Part shown: piece after piece, positions 38,237 through 46,854 of the stretch
Layout of the letters: the number at the start of each line of letters is the position of its first letter
Numbering within the stretch: the stretch's first letter is position 1
Program-made: the position numbers and the translations under genes
Assembly: GCF_019249215.1 (NCBI RefSeq)
Contig: NZ_JAESDI010000009.1
Span: 62,001-126,000 of the forward strand
From: Alteromonas lipotrueae
Lineage (GTDB): Bacteria > Pseudomonadota > Gammaproteobacteria > Enterobacterales > Alteromonadaceae
Direction: 5' to 3'
Length of the DNA: 64,000 nt
The notes under the pieces: model-generated
What the model saw: the letters and a program-made list of their open reading frames with translations, nothing else
Database searches by the model: none
Told to the model about the DNA's origin: nothing

Positions 38237-38600
38237 TTTTATACTTGTTATTAAAATAGATAAACCATTTAAGTTACGCGCTTTTTATTTTTAGCTCAAG
38301 CTAAAGCTATTGATTACTATGCACAAAAAAGCCTGATTAGTTCAATTGGTATCCCTTACTTACCATTGTGTCTCACTGTGTTCTTGGTAATACATGAAAT
38401 TTTATTCTTAGTTGGTGGGTCTTTGTAGTTACGCAAAAATTTTTACTTATCGTTACAATAGTGCGTGTTTGTTGCCTTGTGCAATCTTAAAACCTTGCCT
38501 TCACGTAAGTAATGTAAGCTCGGCGCCTTCGCGCGACGTCGACGGTACTCTGCTAATCGATTTTTAATGTTAAAGCGCGCTCAATAATAGTGGTGTAAGT
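38237..38600. other. Intergenic region between RDD gene and msrP
   Basis: About 364 bases holding the divergent promoters. Nothing with clear RNA structure or repeats was seen apart from a short G+C-rich patch near 38520-38540. Confidence 0.4.
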
Positions 38601-39611
38601 ATGTCCAAACCTTTTAAACCATCAGTAAAGTTAACCGACAATCACGTAACCGATGAAAGTGTTTACTTTAATCGTCGCCAGTTACTAAAATCTCTTGGTT
38701 TTGTAGGTGCTTCTGCTCTGCTTTCAAACTCCGCGAATGCAGCAGGTTGGTTTTGGGAAGACGATGAAGAGCAAGCTGCGGCATTTAAAACCCAAGCGCT
38801 GAAATTTAGCCAACCAGAAAAATATCAAATTAGCGAAACTCAAACGCCAGAATCTAAAGCCACCTCTTACAATAACTTTTATGAGTTTGGCACTGCCAAA
38901 GACGAGCCAGTTAAAAACGCGCAAGAATTTGATACTTCTGAGTGGACATTAAAAGTCGATGGGTTGGTGAATAAACCGCTTACACTAAATCTTGATGATT
39001 TAACGAAACGCTTTCCTCTTGAAGAGCGTATCTATCGCCTTCGCTGTGTAGAAGCCTGGTCTATGGTTATTCCTTGGATTTGTTATGAGTTAGGCGCATT
39101 ACTAAAAGCGGCAGAGCCCTTATCGTCAGCCAAATATGTCGCGTTTGAAACCCTATACGAACCTGAACAAATGCCGGGGCAGCGTAACCGTTTCTTGGGT
39201 GGGGGTATTGAATACCCTTATGTTGAAGGCCTGCGTTTAGATGAAGCCATGCACCCGCTTACGCTAATGTCGGTAGGGCTATATGGTAAAACCCTCCCGC
39301 CGCAAAATGGCGCGCCCGTTCGTTTAGTGGTGCCATGGAAATACGGCTTTAAAAGTATTAAGTCGATTGTTCGCATTCGGTTGACCGATAAACAGCCCCC
39401 CACTACGTGGAACCGCTTAGCATCTAACGAATACGGCTTTTACGCTAATGTGAATCCCAAAGTTTCACATCCTCGTTGGAGTCAAGCTAGCGAACGCCGT
39501 ATTACCACTGGTGGCTTGTTATCACGCAATAGAATACCTACCGAAATGTACAATGGTTACAGCGAAGTAGCGCCGCTTTATGCAAACATGGATTTAACCC
39601 GTAACTTCTAA
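38601..39611 (+). CDS. msrP: Protein-methionine-sulfoxide reductase catalytic subunit MsrP
   Basis: Periplasmic molybdoenzyme that repairs oxidised methionine in envelope proteins. It has 336 residues with a Tat signal ([18 protein letters not shown], about 25-42). The molybdopterin-ligand cysteine is in [15 protein letters not shown] (about 147-161). Other family runs are [26 protein letters not shown] and [15 protein letters not shown]. Its stop overlaps the start of msrQ by one base, so the reductase and its haem partner are coupled. Confidence 0.96.
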   Translation: MSKPFKPSVKLTDNHVTDESVYFNRRQLLKSLGFVGASALLSNSANAAGWFWEDDEEQAAAFKTQALKFSQPEKYQISETQTPESKATSYNNFYEFGTAKDEPVKNAQEFDTSEWTLKVDGLVNKPLTLNLDDLTKRFPLEERIYRLRCVEAWSMVIPWICYELGALLKAAEPLSSAKYVAFETLYEPEQMPGQRNRFLGGGIEYPYVEGLRLDEAMHPLTLMSVGLYGKTLPPQNGAPVRLVVPWKYGFKSIKSIVRIRLTDKQPPTTWNRLASNEYGFYANVNPKVSHPRWSQASERRITTGGLLSRNRIPTEMYNGYSEVAPLYANMDLTRNF

Positions 39612-40273
39612 TGAAAATATTCAAAAAACCCGTTCGTGTTTCAAATTTAACTCGCAGGTCATTAAAGGGCATCATTCATTTACTGGCACTTGGGTATTTA
39701 GTTGGCCTTTTTTACGCTGGCGTAACCGATAATTTAGGGCCCGACCCTGTTGATACGTTGCTAAACGAAACCGGTATATGGGCAATACACCTTTTACTTA
39801 TTACGCTGATGTTAAGCCCATTAGCAAAAATACTGCCTAGCCCAGAGCCAATTAAATTCAGGCGAATGCTGGGGATATATAGCTTTGTGTATGCACTGTC
39901 GCATTTTGTGACTTACATCCTGTTCGAACTGCAACTAGACATGGGCTTGATTGCTACTGAGTTGGTTAAACGGCCCTATATTGTAGTAGGGCTTACCGCT
40001 TTGGTTTTACTCTTCGTATTAACAGTAACGTCTTTTCAGAAAATTCGTCGCAGTATGGGCAAGCGTTGGCAACACCTACACAACAGTATTTATATAATTG
40101 TGCCTTTGGTGTTACTGCACTTTTCGTGGTCTCAAAAAACCCTATGGCAAGAACCCATATGGTATTGGCTGTTTGCCTTTGTATTGTTATTCAACCGAAT
40201 TAAAGGTTTGGTGACTACTGCACGAAAAAAACATGTTCGTAATAAAAACCGGAAACACGCTGTACAGACTTAA
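39611..40273 (+). CDS. msrQ: MsrP haem-binding membrane subunit MsrQ
   Basis: Inner-membrane b-type cytochrome of 220 residues that passes quinol-derived electrons to MsrP. It has about six hydrophobic segments and conserved runs ETGIWAIHLLLITLMLSPL, RRMLGIYSFVYALSHFVTY and GKRWQHLHNSIYIIVPLVLLHF, which supply haem-ligand histidines. The C-terminal tail is strongly basic. It belongs to the msrPQ operon and is convergent with yqaA, 17 bp apart. Confidence 0.95.
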   Translation: MKIFKKPVRVSNLTRRSLKGIIHLLALGYLVGLFYAGVTDNLGPDPVDTLLNETGIWAIHLLLITLMLSPLAKILPSPEPIKFRRMLGIYSFVYALSHFVTYILFELQLDMGLIATELVKRPYIVVGLTALVLLFVLTVTSFQKIRRSMGKRWQHLHNSIYIIVPLVLLHFSWSQKTLWQEPIWYWLFAFVLLFNRIKGLVTTARKKHVRNKNRKHAVQT

Positions 40274-40290
40274 CCAGTACTGGTGCAAAA

Positions 40291-40725
40291 TTAGTGAGTG
40301 ATAAAAAACAACAGCGCGGCATATCGCGCAGCTTTACTTATTCCCACAATCAGTAAGAAAAACCAAAAGCGCGTACGTAAGGTGCCTGCTAACAGAGTTA
40401 ATGGGTCACCAATAATTGGCACCCAGGCTAGCAGTAAAGACCATTTCCCCCACTTTTTATACATGACTTCAGCCCGCATAAAGGTGGCGTGAGAAACGCG
40501 CAGCAACTTGGTCGCTGCCAATTGGCCGAAGCGAAAGCCCAAAACATAATTTACGATTGAACCCAACACATTACCTGCAGATGCAACAACCAGTAACACT
40601 AACGCAGATGAACCGTTTAGCGCCAAGGTGGTAAATACCAGTTCAGAACTTAAGGGTAATATTGTGGCAGCAAGAAACGCTGAAACAAACATACCAACAT
40701 ACCCTAATGTTATTAAACTGCTCAC
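40291..40725 (-). CDS. yqaA: YqaA family membrane protein
   Basis: 144 residues with about four hydrophobic segments. It aligns by eye with E. coli YqaA: AFLAATILPLSSELV near the start, AGNVLGSIVNYVLGFRFG, and LLAWVPIIGDPLTLLAGTLR (about 98-117). It is a small member of the DedA/VTT superfamily; these may act as lipid scramblases or transporters, but the YqaA role is not established. Confidence 0.87.
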   Translation of the reverse strand: MSSLITLGYVGMFVSAFLAATILPLSSELVFTTLALNGSSALVLLVVASAGNVLGSIVNYVLGFRFGQLAATKLLRVSHATFMRAEVMYKKWGKWSLLLAWVPIIGDPLTLLAGTLRTRFWFFLLIVGISKAARYAALLFFITH

Positions 40726-40946
40726 CGCAAATCATGCCTTATTTATTGTTACTAGGTTCACGTCATCGTGTTTAACCTAATGAAATTTTATGCGGTTGTA
40801 GTGTACCTAAGTCGCCAGTTTAGTCATTAAGTTTGCCAACAACGTAACGCAAGGAGCCTGCTCACCTTGGTATTGTTGAGCTTCTGTGCAAATAGTTCCC
40901 CCTCTTAACAGTGCTATAACCGTTCAAGCGCACTCCATAAAAAACC

Positions 40947-40967
40947 ATTGTGTGAAAAAAACACAAT
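40947..40967. repeat. Inverted repeat upstream of sulA-like promoter
   Basis: ATTGTGT and ACACAAT are perfect 7-bp arms separated by GAAAAAA, just upstream of the putative -35. It may be an activator site or a weak terminator; neither is shown. Confidence 0.45.
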
Positions 40968-40974
40968 TAAGTGC

Positions 40975-41003
40975 TTGCAATCCTTTCAACTTAAAACTAC
41001 TGT
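40975..41003 (+). promoter_or_regulatory. Putative promoter of the sulA-like gene
   Basis: TTGCAA (40975-40980) and TACTGT (40998-41003) with a 17-base spacer. The first LexA box overlaps the -10, the usual position for LexA repression. Confidence 0.5.
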
Positions 41004-41015
41004 ATACACATACAC
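41000..41015 (+). promoter_or_regulatory. LexA box 1 (SOS box)
   Basis: CTGTATACACATACAC: CTG-N10-CAC, one mismatch from the CTG-N10-CAG SOS core, with the alternating T/A interior of the consensus and TA in front of it. Confidence 0.75.
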
Positions 41016-41016
41016 A

Positions 41017-41032
41017 CTGTATAGACAAACAG
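41017..41032 (+). promoter_or_regulatory. LexA box 2 (SOS box)
   Basis: CTGTATAGACAAACAG: a perfect CTG-N10-CAG core. It starts 17 bp after box 1, so two LexA dimers could bind side by side. Confidence 0.8.
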
Positions 41033-41117
41033 CTTTATCATTTAAACGCTCTTCAAGCCCGTATCTACGATAACTCGGGAATAAACTTACAAAAATAACT
41101 TATGAAAAGGTAACGCT

Positions 41118-41546
41118 ATGAACACATCTCCAATTGCACGTTTACAGGCATTACGTACCTCAGTGACCAATAAGTCTGTTTCAAGCACGTCTATTTCAAA
41201 CGTTGTACAACTCCCCTTACCTTTCGAAGGCTATCCAGGTGAAAGTAAAGGTGGCACAAGTAAGGGCTGGAATTATCTATTGGCCGACTCAGTGTCATTT
41301 TCAAAAGAAGTAAACCACGCTATTCGTATACAAAAACCTGAAAAGGAAAAAATGCCAGAGTGGATAAGCAAGCTGATAACCGGCGGCCAATGCAAAACAC
41401 TGTATGTTGAAAATATTGATTTAGATTTGCAGCCTACCGACAGCGATATGATCAGAAAGCTTTGCGAACTTTATTCTGTATGTTTGGTAAATGTGCGAGT
41501 AGATTCAGCGTTAAATGAAGGCAACCTTGCAGAAGGGCCATGGTAA
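41118..41546 (+). CDS. sulA: SulA-like SOS cell-division inhibitor
   Basis: 142 residues. By eye it aligns with SulA over the conserved part: a tryptophan-led strand GWNYLLADSVSFSKEV (50-65) corresponds to RWQLWLTPQQKLSREW of E. coli SulA, and the later WISKLITGGQCKTLYVENI plus a TDSDMIRKLCELY helix matches its central strand and helix. SulA binds FtsZ and stops septation during DNA damage. Overall identity is low, so protein sequence alone would give only a moderate call. The two LexA boxes 85-118 bp upstream strongly support it. The first 30 residues are Ser/Thr-rich and probably flexible. Confidence 0.78.
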   Translation: MNTSPIARLQALRTSVTNKSVSSTSISNVVQLPLPFEGYPGESKGGTSKGWNYLLADSVSFSKEVNHAIRIQKPEKEKMPEWISKLITGGQCKTLYVENIDLDLQPTDSDMIRKLCELYSVCLVNVRVDSALNEGNLAEGPW

Positions 41547-41638
41547 TTCGTTTGATTAACCGTTAGCATTGCGCCCGAGTGCACGTTTACCTGCACATAT
41601 ATTCAATATGTGCACTGCTAACTTGGTTGTAAAAAATT

Positions 41639-42166
41639 ATGCGATGTTTTTGCTGTTCAAATTTACCATTTTCTTCATGCTGTGAACCTTTTTTAAAAGG
41701 GCATGCCACACCTCAAACTGCTGCCCAGTTAATGCGCTCTCGTTTTTCTGCGTATGCCAGTAAGCAATTCGATTATGTACTGGCTACCTATACAAAAGTA
41801 CGTCAACCGGAATTAAGTGTTAATGAATTAACTGCCAATGCAGCTAATGCTACGTGGTTTGCACTGGAAGTGGGTGAAACCCACAATGTGCCTCTTACTG
41901 CCCAAGCTGAAGGGCTTACTGAGGACATTATGCAAATTAATGAAGGTGCAACGGATACGGTAGATTTCACGGCTTATTATTTTGAAAATAAAAACCTATA
42001 TCAGTTACATGAGACATCGAACTTTATTGTTGAAGATGGCAAATGGTGCTATCACGACGGGATACTCCATGATGACTGCGGCAAAGTAAAATACGGCCGT
42101 AACTTACCTTGCCTTTGCGGCAGTGGGAAAAAATTTAAGCAATGCTGTGCAACCAAAGCACGGTAA
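41639..42166 (+). CDS. ychJ: YchJ family SEC-C motif protein
   Basis: 175 residues. The N-terminal cysteine motif (CFCCSNLPFSSCCEPFL) is followed by the YchJ core TAAQLMRSRFSAYASKQFDYVLATY (about 27-51). The C-terminal SEC-C zinc motif is CLCGSGKKFKQCC. YchJ proteins are of unknown function, with an NTF2-like fold between metal-binding ends. No upstream RBS is strong. It is apparently monocistronic. Confidence 0.9.
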   Translation: MRCFCCSNLPFSSCCEPFLKGHATPQTAAQLMRSRFSAYASKQFDYVLATYTKVRQPELSVNELTANAANATWFALEVGETHNVPLTAQAEGLTEDIMQINEGATDTVDFTAYYFENKNLYQLHETSNFIVEDGKWCYHDGILHDDCGKVKYGRNLPCLCGSGKKFKQCCATKAR

Positions 42167-42671
42167 AAGCGCGGTAAAGCTTCATTAGCTGTGTGGCTGT
42201 ATTCCCCTATCCCCTTTAATACAAAACGCTTTTACCCGGCGAACTAATAGTCACCCTGTCATTCAAAGTGTTCAAAACCCGAAGCAGATAAGTTCGAAGC
42301 AAACAAGTCTGCTGCTTCTGGCTTTTGAAGCATTTACCTCTATTCTTTTTATTCATTCTTTTTGCTCATTCTTTTTACTGATTGTGTTGAATTTTCACAT
42401 CCTTTCACACAAGTAGATTGCTTTTACGGCACCGCTGTCATTATTCAAATTAAAACTTAAAACTGACAATTATGAGTAAAGTTCATAATTTAATGAAATT
42501 AAATCATTTTTATTCATCAGTTAATCTGCGTATAAAACCTTCTCTGCTCGACACAACTAACGTATTGCATTCGTTTTTAATTAGCTACTAGGCGCTTAAT
42601 TAGAAAATACAGAACAGTTGAACTGAGCTAAAAATTTGGGTTTATGTTCACAAATGGAATGTCAGATCACC
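42167..42671. other. Intergenic region upstream of mesX, with short repeats
   Basis: About 500 A+T-rich bases. It contains GAAGCAG/CTGCTTC inverted arms (42281-42287 and 42312-42318) and a three-copy 13-bp tandem repeat (42343-42381). I found no clear MetJ-type AGACGTCT repeats and no SAM riboswitch fold. The mesX promoter should be near the right end. Confidence 0.5.
42343..42381. repeat. Three tandem 13-bp repeats
   Basis: Three consecutive imperfect units of TTCTTTTTATTCA; the last five positions vary between copies. Low-complexity, noncoding. Confidence 0.8.
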
Positions 42672-43649
42672 ATGAATAACACTTTTACTTTTTCGCTTAA
42701 GCGCGTTTGTTTTGATGAGAACTACCGTCCATCTGACAACACACGCATCACTACTAACTTTGCTAACTTGGCTAGAGGTAGACGACGCCAGGATAATCTT
42801 CGAAACGCATTACAGATGATAGACAATCGTTTTAATGCTCTAGCGTATTGGGACAATGTTAGCGGCGATCGTTATTCGGCAAAGCTTGAAATCATTTCGG
42901 TTGATATTGATGTTGAAGGTAACGGCTGTACCTTTCCTACCATTGAAATACTAAAAACCAATATTCTTGATCGCAAAACCAATACGACTATTGAAGGAAT
43001 TGTGGGGAACAACTTTTCGTCTTATGTACGAGACTACGACTTTAGCGTGATCTTATCTGAGCATAATAAAGACCGAGACCAGTTTAGCATTCCCAATGAT
43101 TTTGGTGATTTGCACGGGAAGATGTTTAAAGCATTCGTGAACTCAGACGTTTACAAAGAAAGTTTCAGTAAGTTACCTGTTATCTGCCTGAGTGTGTCGG
43201 AAAACAAAACTTACCAAAGAACGGAAAATCAGCACCCTGTATTAGGTATTGAATACCAGCCTAATAGCGCTTCGTTAACCGAGCAGTATTTCCAAAAGAT
43301 GGGACTGCAGGTTCGTTATTTCATGCCGCCTAATAGCGTTGCCCCTTTGGCATTCTATCATTTTGGTGACTTGCTAAACGATTACACCAATCTTGAATTG
43401 ATAAGCACGATTAGCACCATGGAAACCTTCCAAAAGATTTATCGCCCTGAGATTTATAACGCAAACGCGGTCGCCGGTAGAGTGTATCAGCCGAATTTAA
43501 AACACCAAGATCATTCACTCACACAAATAGAATATGACCGAGAAGAACGCAATCACTTAGCGGCTCAACAAGGTAAGTTTGTTGAAGAAAATTTCATCAA
43601 GCCTTACCACAATATTCTTCAACAATGGTCTGCAAACTGCGCCCTTTAA
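42672..43649 (+). CDS. mesX: MesX (DUF1852), partner of methionine synthase MesD
   Basis: 325 residues from ATG 42672 (MNNTFTFSLKRVCFDENYRP); in-frame codons 12 upstream are possible but lack the family sequence. DUF1852 signatures are SDNTRITTNFANLARG (about 20-35), MIDNRFNALAYWDN (about 49-62), LPVICLSVSENKTYQRTENQ and GLQVRYFMPPNSVAPLAFYH. MesX is needed for the folate-independent synthase MesD and the reaction is reported to depend on oxygen. The gene directly downstream, 25 bp away, is mesD, as in other genomes with this pair. Confidence 0.9.
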   Translation: MNNTFTFSLKRVCFDENYRPSDNTRITTNFANLARGRRRQDNLRNALQMIDNRFNALAYWDNVSGDRYSAKLEIISVDIDVEGNGCTFPTIEILKTNILDRKTNTTIEGIVGNNFSSYVRDYDFSVILSEHNKDRDQFSIPNDFGDLHGKMFKAFVNSDVYKESFSKLPVICLSVSENKTYQRTENQHPVLGIEYQPNSASLTEQYFQKMGLQVRYFMPPNSVAPLAFYHFGDLLNDYTNLELISTISTMETFQKIYRPEIYNANAVAGRVYQPNLKHQDHSLTQIEYDREERNHLAAQQGKFVEENFIKPYHNILQQWSANCAL

Positions 43650-43674
43650 CTCATTCAAACGTGTAGTACTTATT

Positions 43675-44703
43675 ATGAAAAAATTATTACCTACTTCAAT
43701 TGCCGGCAGTCTGCCTAAACCGTCTTGGCTTGCGCAACCTGAAACACTTTGGTCACCTTGGAAATTAGACGGTGATGAACTGACTCAGGGCAAACAAGAC
43801 GCCTTACGCTTGTCGTTACTCAATCAGCAACAATCTGGCGTTGATATCATTAGCGATGGTGAACAAACTCGCCAACACTTTGTTACCACCTTTATTGAAC
43901 ATTTAAACGGTGTTGATTTTCAGCAGCGTAAAACGGTAAAAATCCGTGACAGATATGATGCCAGTGTGCCTATGGTGGTTGGTGAGGTGACTCGTCAAAA
44001 AGCTGTGTTTGTTGATGATGCCAAGTTTTTACGTCAACAAACTAGCCAACCAATTAAATGGGCACTTCCCGGCCCAATGACGATGGTAGATACCCTGTAC
44101 GATAGTCACTATAAAAGTCGTGAAAAGCTAGCATGGGAGTTTGCCAAAATATTAAATCAAGAAGCGAAAGAACTGGAAGCCGCAGGCGTTGATATTATTC
44201 AGTTTGATGAGCCTGCATTTAATGTATTTTTCGATGAGGTGAATGACTGGGGCATTGCGGCACTTGAACGTGCTGCAGAAGGGTTAAAATGTGAAACTGC
44301 CGTTCATATTTGCTATGGCTATGGCATTAAAGCCAACACCGATTGGAAAAAGTCACTAGGTGATGAATGGAGACAGTACGAAGAAATTTTTCCAAAACTG
44401 CAATCGTCCTCTATCGACCTTATTTCGCTAGAGTGTCAAAATTCTCGGGTTCCCATGGAACTAATCGAGCTGCTTCGTGGGAAAAAAGTGATGGTTGGTG
44501 CTATAGACGTAGCCACCAATGCTATTGAAACACCAGAAGAAGTCGCTAATACCCTAAGAAAAGCCTTACAGTTCGTTGATGCTGACAAACTATACCCTTG
44601 TACTAACTGTGGCATGGTGCCGTTATCACAACATGTAACACGCGGAAAACTCAACGCATTGAGTGCAGGGGCCGAAATCATTAGACAAGAATTAACGCGT
44701 TAA
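43675..44703 (+). CDS. mesD: Folate-independent methionine synthase core MesD
   Basis: 342 residues from ATG 43675, matching the C-terminal half of MetE without the folate-binding N-terminal domain. It has DIISDGEQTRQHFVTTFIEHL (about 57-77), LPGPMTMVDTLYDSHY, IIQFDEPAFNVFFDE and the zinc-ligand runs AVHICYGYGI, ISLECQNSRVP and PCTNCGMVPL. Homocysteine methylation is the expected reaction; the methyl donor of MesD is not known. Its presence with mesX defines this class rather than a plain MetE fragment. Confidence 0.92.
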   Translation: MKKLLPTSIAGSLPKPSWLAQPETLWSPWKLDGDELTQGKQDALRLSLLNQQQSGVDIISDGEQTRQHFVTTFIEHLNGVDFQQRKTVKIRDRYDASVPMVVGEVTRQKAVFVDDAKFLRQQTSQPIKWALPGPMTMVDTLYDSHYKSREKLAWEFAKILNQEAKELEAAGVDIIQFDEPAFNVFFDEVNDWGIAALERAAEGLKCETAVHICYGYGIKANTDWKKSLGDEWRQYEEIFPKLQSSSIDLISLECQNSRVPMELIELLRGKKVMVGAIDVATNAIETPEEVANTLRKALQFVDADKLYPCTNCGMVPLSQHVTRGKLNALSAGAEIIRQELTR

Positions 44704-44725
44704 TGCTACCGCCCTGATAGCGATT

Positions 44726-44782
44726 ACAGAGCTGACATTGAGTTTGCATCTATTCGCCACTCAACTTTTTTGTCAGCTCTGT
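44726..44782. terminator. Long nested hairpin downstream of mesD
   Basis: Perfect 12-bp arms ACAGAGCTGACA (44726-44737) and TGTCAGCTCTGT (44771-44782) enclose a second 6-bp stem TTGAGT/ACTCAA (44738-44743, 44759-44764). A six-base T-rich bulge (CTTTTT) sits on the 3' side. Placed between convergent stop codons, it is probably a terminator for the + strand. Confidence 0.65.
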
Positions 44783-45820
44783 TTAATCCGCTAGCCAATG
44801 GATAATGTTAAGTAAAAATCGTTCGTTTTGTTCAGCTCCTACCGACCTCATACCATGCTTCGCTCCTGTGTTCGTATCAACCTGTGAAGAAAACATCATA
44901 CCCTCAGAAAACACCGCAACCCGCCCTTTACCCAATTCCAACAAGGCACCTTGACTCCAGCCTTCGATGGCACTTCGGCGTGTGCTTGACGTTATTTCAA
45001 AAGGAACTTCTGGCTCAATAGATACAGTACGTGGCCCAAGGGTTAACAGTGAAGTGGCCTCTTCTGGTGGTAAAAAGGCAGCGCCGCCGAAAGTTTTAAC
45101 TTGTATCACTTCTTTTACGTGCAACTGACTGTTTAATACTGATGTGAATGCGCCATTTTGACTTTCTTGCATAAATACAGGAAGTTCGACATGGTTTGGG
45201 TGTTTGGCTTCTGGATTGGCTTCAGAATTGGCATTAGCGCTAGAATTATCATCTTGCTTAGCATTTTCATGTGCATAGGTTACTTCATGGCTAATCAGCG
45301 TACCCGTGGCCTTGCTAAATAGTGTTGCTTTGACGTGGCCATTAGTAAAAGTGAAGCCCAACGCTGTTGCTAGGCTTTCTATTACTTTCGGAAAAGGGGC
45401 GTGATCGGCAATAAGAAAAAGTGAGCCGCCATTTCGTACCCATTCAATAACAACAGATACTTCATCATTAGTCAGCGCTTGATTAAAAGGGGGTTGCCAG
45501 TTGCTTCGCTTTTTATCAAGGGCGTTGGCGATAACAAGAATATCCACATTTTTAAGGGCCTGTTGGCTGAAACTTACCTTGTTTGATTCAACCGTGACTC
45601 CATCGCTGAGCAACACCTGAGCAAAGGGTTTGAAACGATTATTGATGGTGAGAAAGTTGTGGTGAGCTTCATCGACCTGTACCACTGGGCTGGCATTTGA
45701 GGTGTAAGTTGCTGTCCGCTTGCAGGGTTCAAATGTCGCGTCTGCTTGTTGGGGGCTGTCAGAGCAAGAAGACACTAAAAGCACATTGAAAAGAATCGCC
45801 AGTCTCGCCATAGTTTTCAT
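44783..45820 (-). CDS. Lipoprotein with DUF4350/amidotransferase-like fold
   Basis: 345 residues from ATG 45820, chosen because AAGGA lies 7 bases upstream; a GTG two codons earlier is possible. The lipobox is VSSCSD (Cys about 19). The body has a Rossmann-like pattern (VDILVIANALDK, VVIEWVRNGGSLFLIADHAPFPK, GRVAVFSEGMMFSSQ) seen in DUF4350 and class I glutamine-amidotransferase-like proteins. No catalytic cysteine nucleophile elbow is seen, so it is probably a binding protein. A stretch near 195-210 is Asn/Ala/Glu-rich and repetitive. Role unknown. Confidence 0.72.
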   Translation of the reverse strand: MKTMARLAILFNVLLVSSCSDSPQQADATFEPCKRTATYTSNASPVVQVDEAHHNFLTINNRFKPFAQVLLSDGVTVESNKVSFSQQALKNVDILVIANALDKKRSNWQPPFNQALTNDEVSVVIEWVRNGGSLFLIADHAPFPKVIESLATALGFTFTNGHVKATLFSKATGTLISHEVTYAHENAKQDDNSSANANSEANPEAKHPNHVELPVFMQESQNGAFTSVLNSQLHVKEVIQVKTFGGAAFLPPEEATSLLTLGPRTVSIEPEVPFEITSSTRRSAIEGWSQGALLELGKGRVAVFSEGMMFSSQVDTNTGAKHGMRSVGAEQNERFLLNIIHWLAD

Positions 45821-46007
45821 TAACACGTCCTTATGAATAATTTCTAGAGTAAAAAAAATAAAATAAAGCCAAATATTTCATAGCGTTAAAGGCACTTTCG
45901 ACTTTAATTAGATTATTTTTCAATCATTTTGTAATTTTTATTTTTTGCCCGTGACTATAGCTTTGAAGGTTAATTAATAATCACCAAAGCATATACAGGG
46001 AATCACG

Positions 46008-46787
46008 ATGACGGCACAAACTTCAGGCAATCAAAATGAGCTAGCGTTACAAGCCCCCCAAACATACGAAAACAATACCTATGGGAAAAATACAGGGCGT
46101 TTAGATAACAAGGCGTGGCTTCAACAAGGGTGGCAATTATTTAAGCAAGCCCCTTTTTCATTATTTGTTCTTATGCTGAGCCCGTTAATTATTGAAGGTA
46201 TTATACAGCTATTACCTGCGCAACTAATACCTGATCCCCTACTAGCAGCCCCCATGTCCATAATGCTTTCAAAATGGATAATGGTGCCTGTTATTGGCGC
46301 TACTTGGCTATGCATTCATAACTTGGCGACAAAAGGGAAATTATGGTCGTTCTCTGCAATAAGCAATGCATCGTGGGGTAAATTTCTACTTATTAGCCCT
46401 CTCCTTTTGCTGCCGTTTTTAAGTCAGCTTTTGTTTTCTTGGGTACTACTTGGAAGTAGCGGTGTAGATTTGCTTTTATTCCAAAAGCTTATTGATATAA
46501 GCGCCCACACGTTAGGTTTACTATTCTCATCGGCAGTGCCATTTATTATGCTATTTCTGTTTGTTGCACCACTAATGTTAATAGCTAAACGCACTTTTAA
46601 ACAAAGTATGGCAACAACCTTTTCGATTGTTTCTGCACAGCCTAGTGCTTTCGCCATGTTAGCTGCACTAAACACCTTGGTTATTTATTTTGCGCCACAC
46701 ATCTTTGGTTTGTCTGTGTTACTTGCATGTCCAGTACTTGCTTGTATCCATTATGGTGCTGTTAAGCCACATCTAGCGCATAAATAA
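46008..46787 (+). CDS. Uncharacterised multi-pass membrane protein
   Basis: 259 residues. A hydrophilic N-terminus (about 1-40) is followed by about six hydrophobic segments (50-72, 85-105, 127-147, 170-200, 215-232, 235-250). WLQQGWQLFKQAPFSLFVLMLS resembles the opening of BPSS1780/YciC-like membrane protein families, but I cannot assign it firmly. RBS AGGGA is 7 bases upstream. It is convergent with the next gene through a strong hairpin. Confidence 0.75.
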   Translation: MTAQTSGNQNELALQAPQTYENNTYGKNTGRLDNKAWLQQGWQLFKQAPFSLFVLMLSPLIIEGIIQLLPAQLIPDPLLAAPMSIMLSKWIMVPVIGATWLCIHNLATKGKLWSFSAISNASWGKFLLISPLLLLPFLSQLLFSWVLLGSSGVDLLLFQKLIDISAHTLGLLFSSAVPFIMLFLFVAPLMLIAKRTFKQSMATTFSIVSAQPSAFAMLAALNTLVIYFAPHIFGLSVLLACPVLACIHYGAVKPHLAHK

Positions 46788-46800
46788 CCTTTAAAATAGA

Positions 46801-46838
46801 ACGAAACAAGGCCGCTAATGTCAGCGGCCTCGTTTACC
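46801..46838. terminator. Bidirectional hairpin terminator
   Basis: Stem AGGCCGCT/AGCGGCCT with six-base loop, extended by AAAC/GTTT after a mismatch. It lies between convergent genes; the T-run is short. Confidence 0.75.
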
Positions 46839-46854
46839 TTTGCCAATGTTTCAC

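Noticed and set aside
40886-41098. A 70-codon open frame upstream of the sulA-like gene
   Set aside because: It runs through the promoter and both LexA boxes, has no ribosome site and its translation lacks protein-like pattern.
42482-42503. Possible MetR-type site (TGAA-N5-TTCA) upstream of mesX
   Set aside because: The nearest match (TGAAATTAAATCA) has a mismatch in the second arm and lies in A+T-rich DNA where such matches are common.
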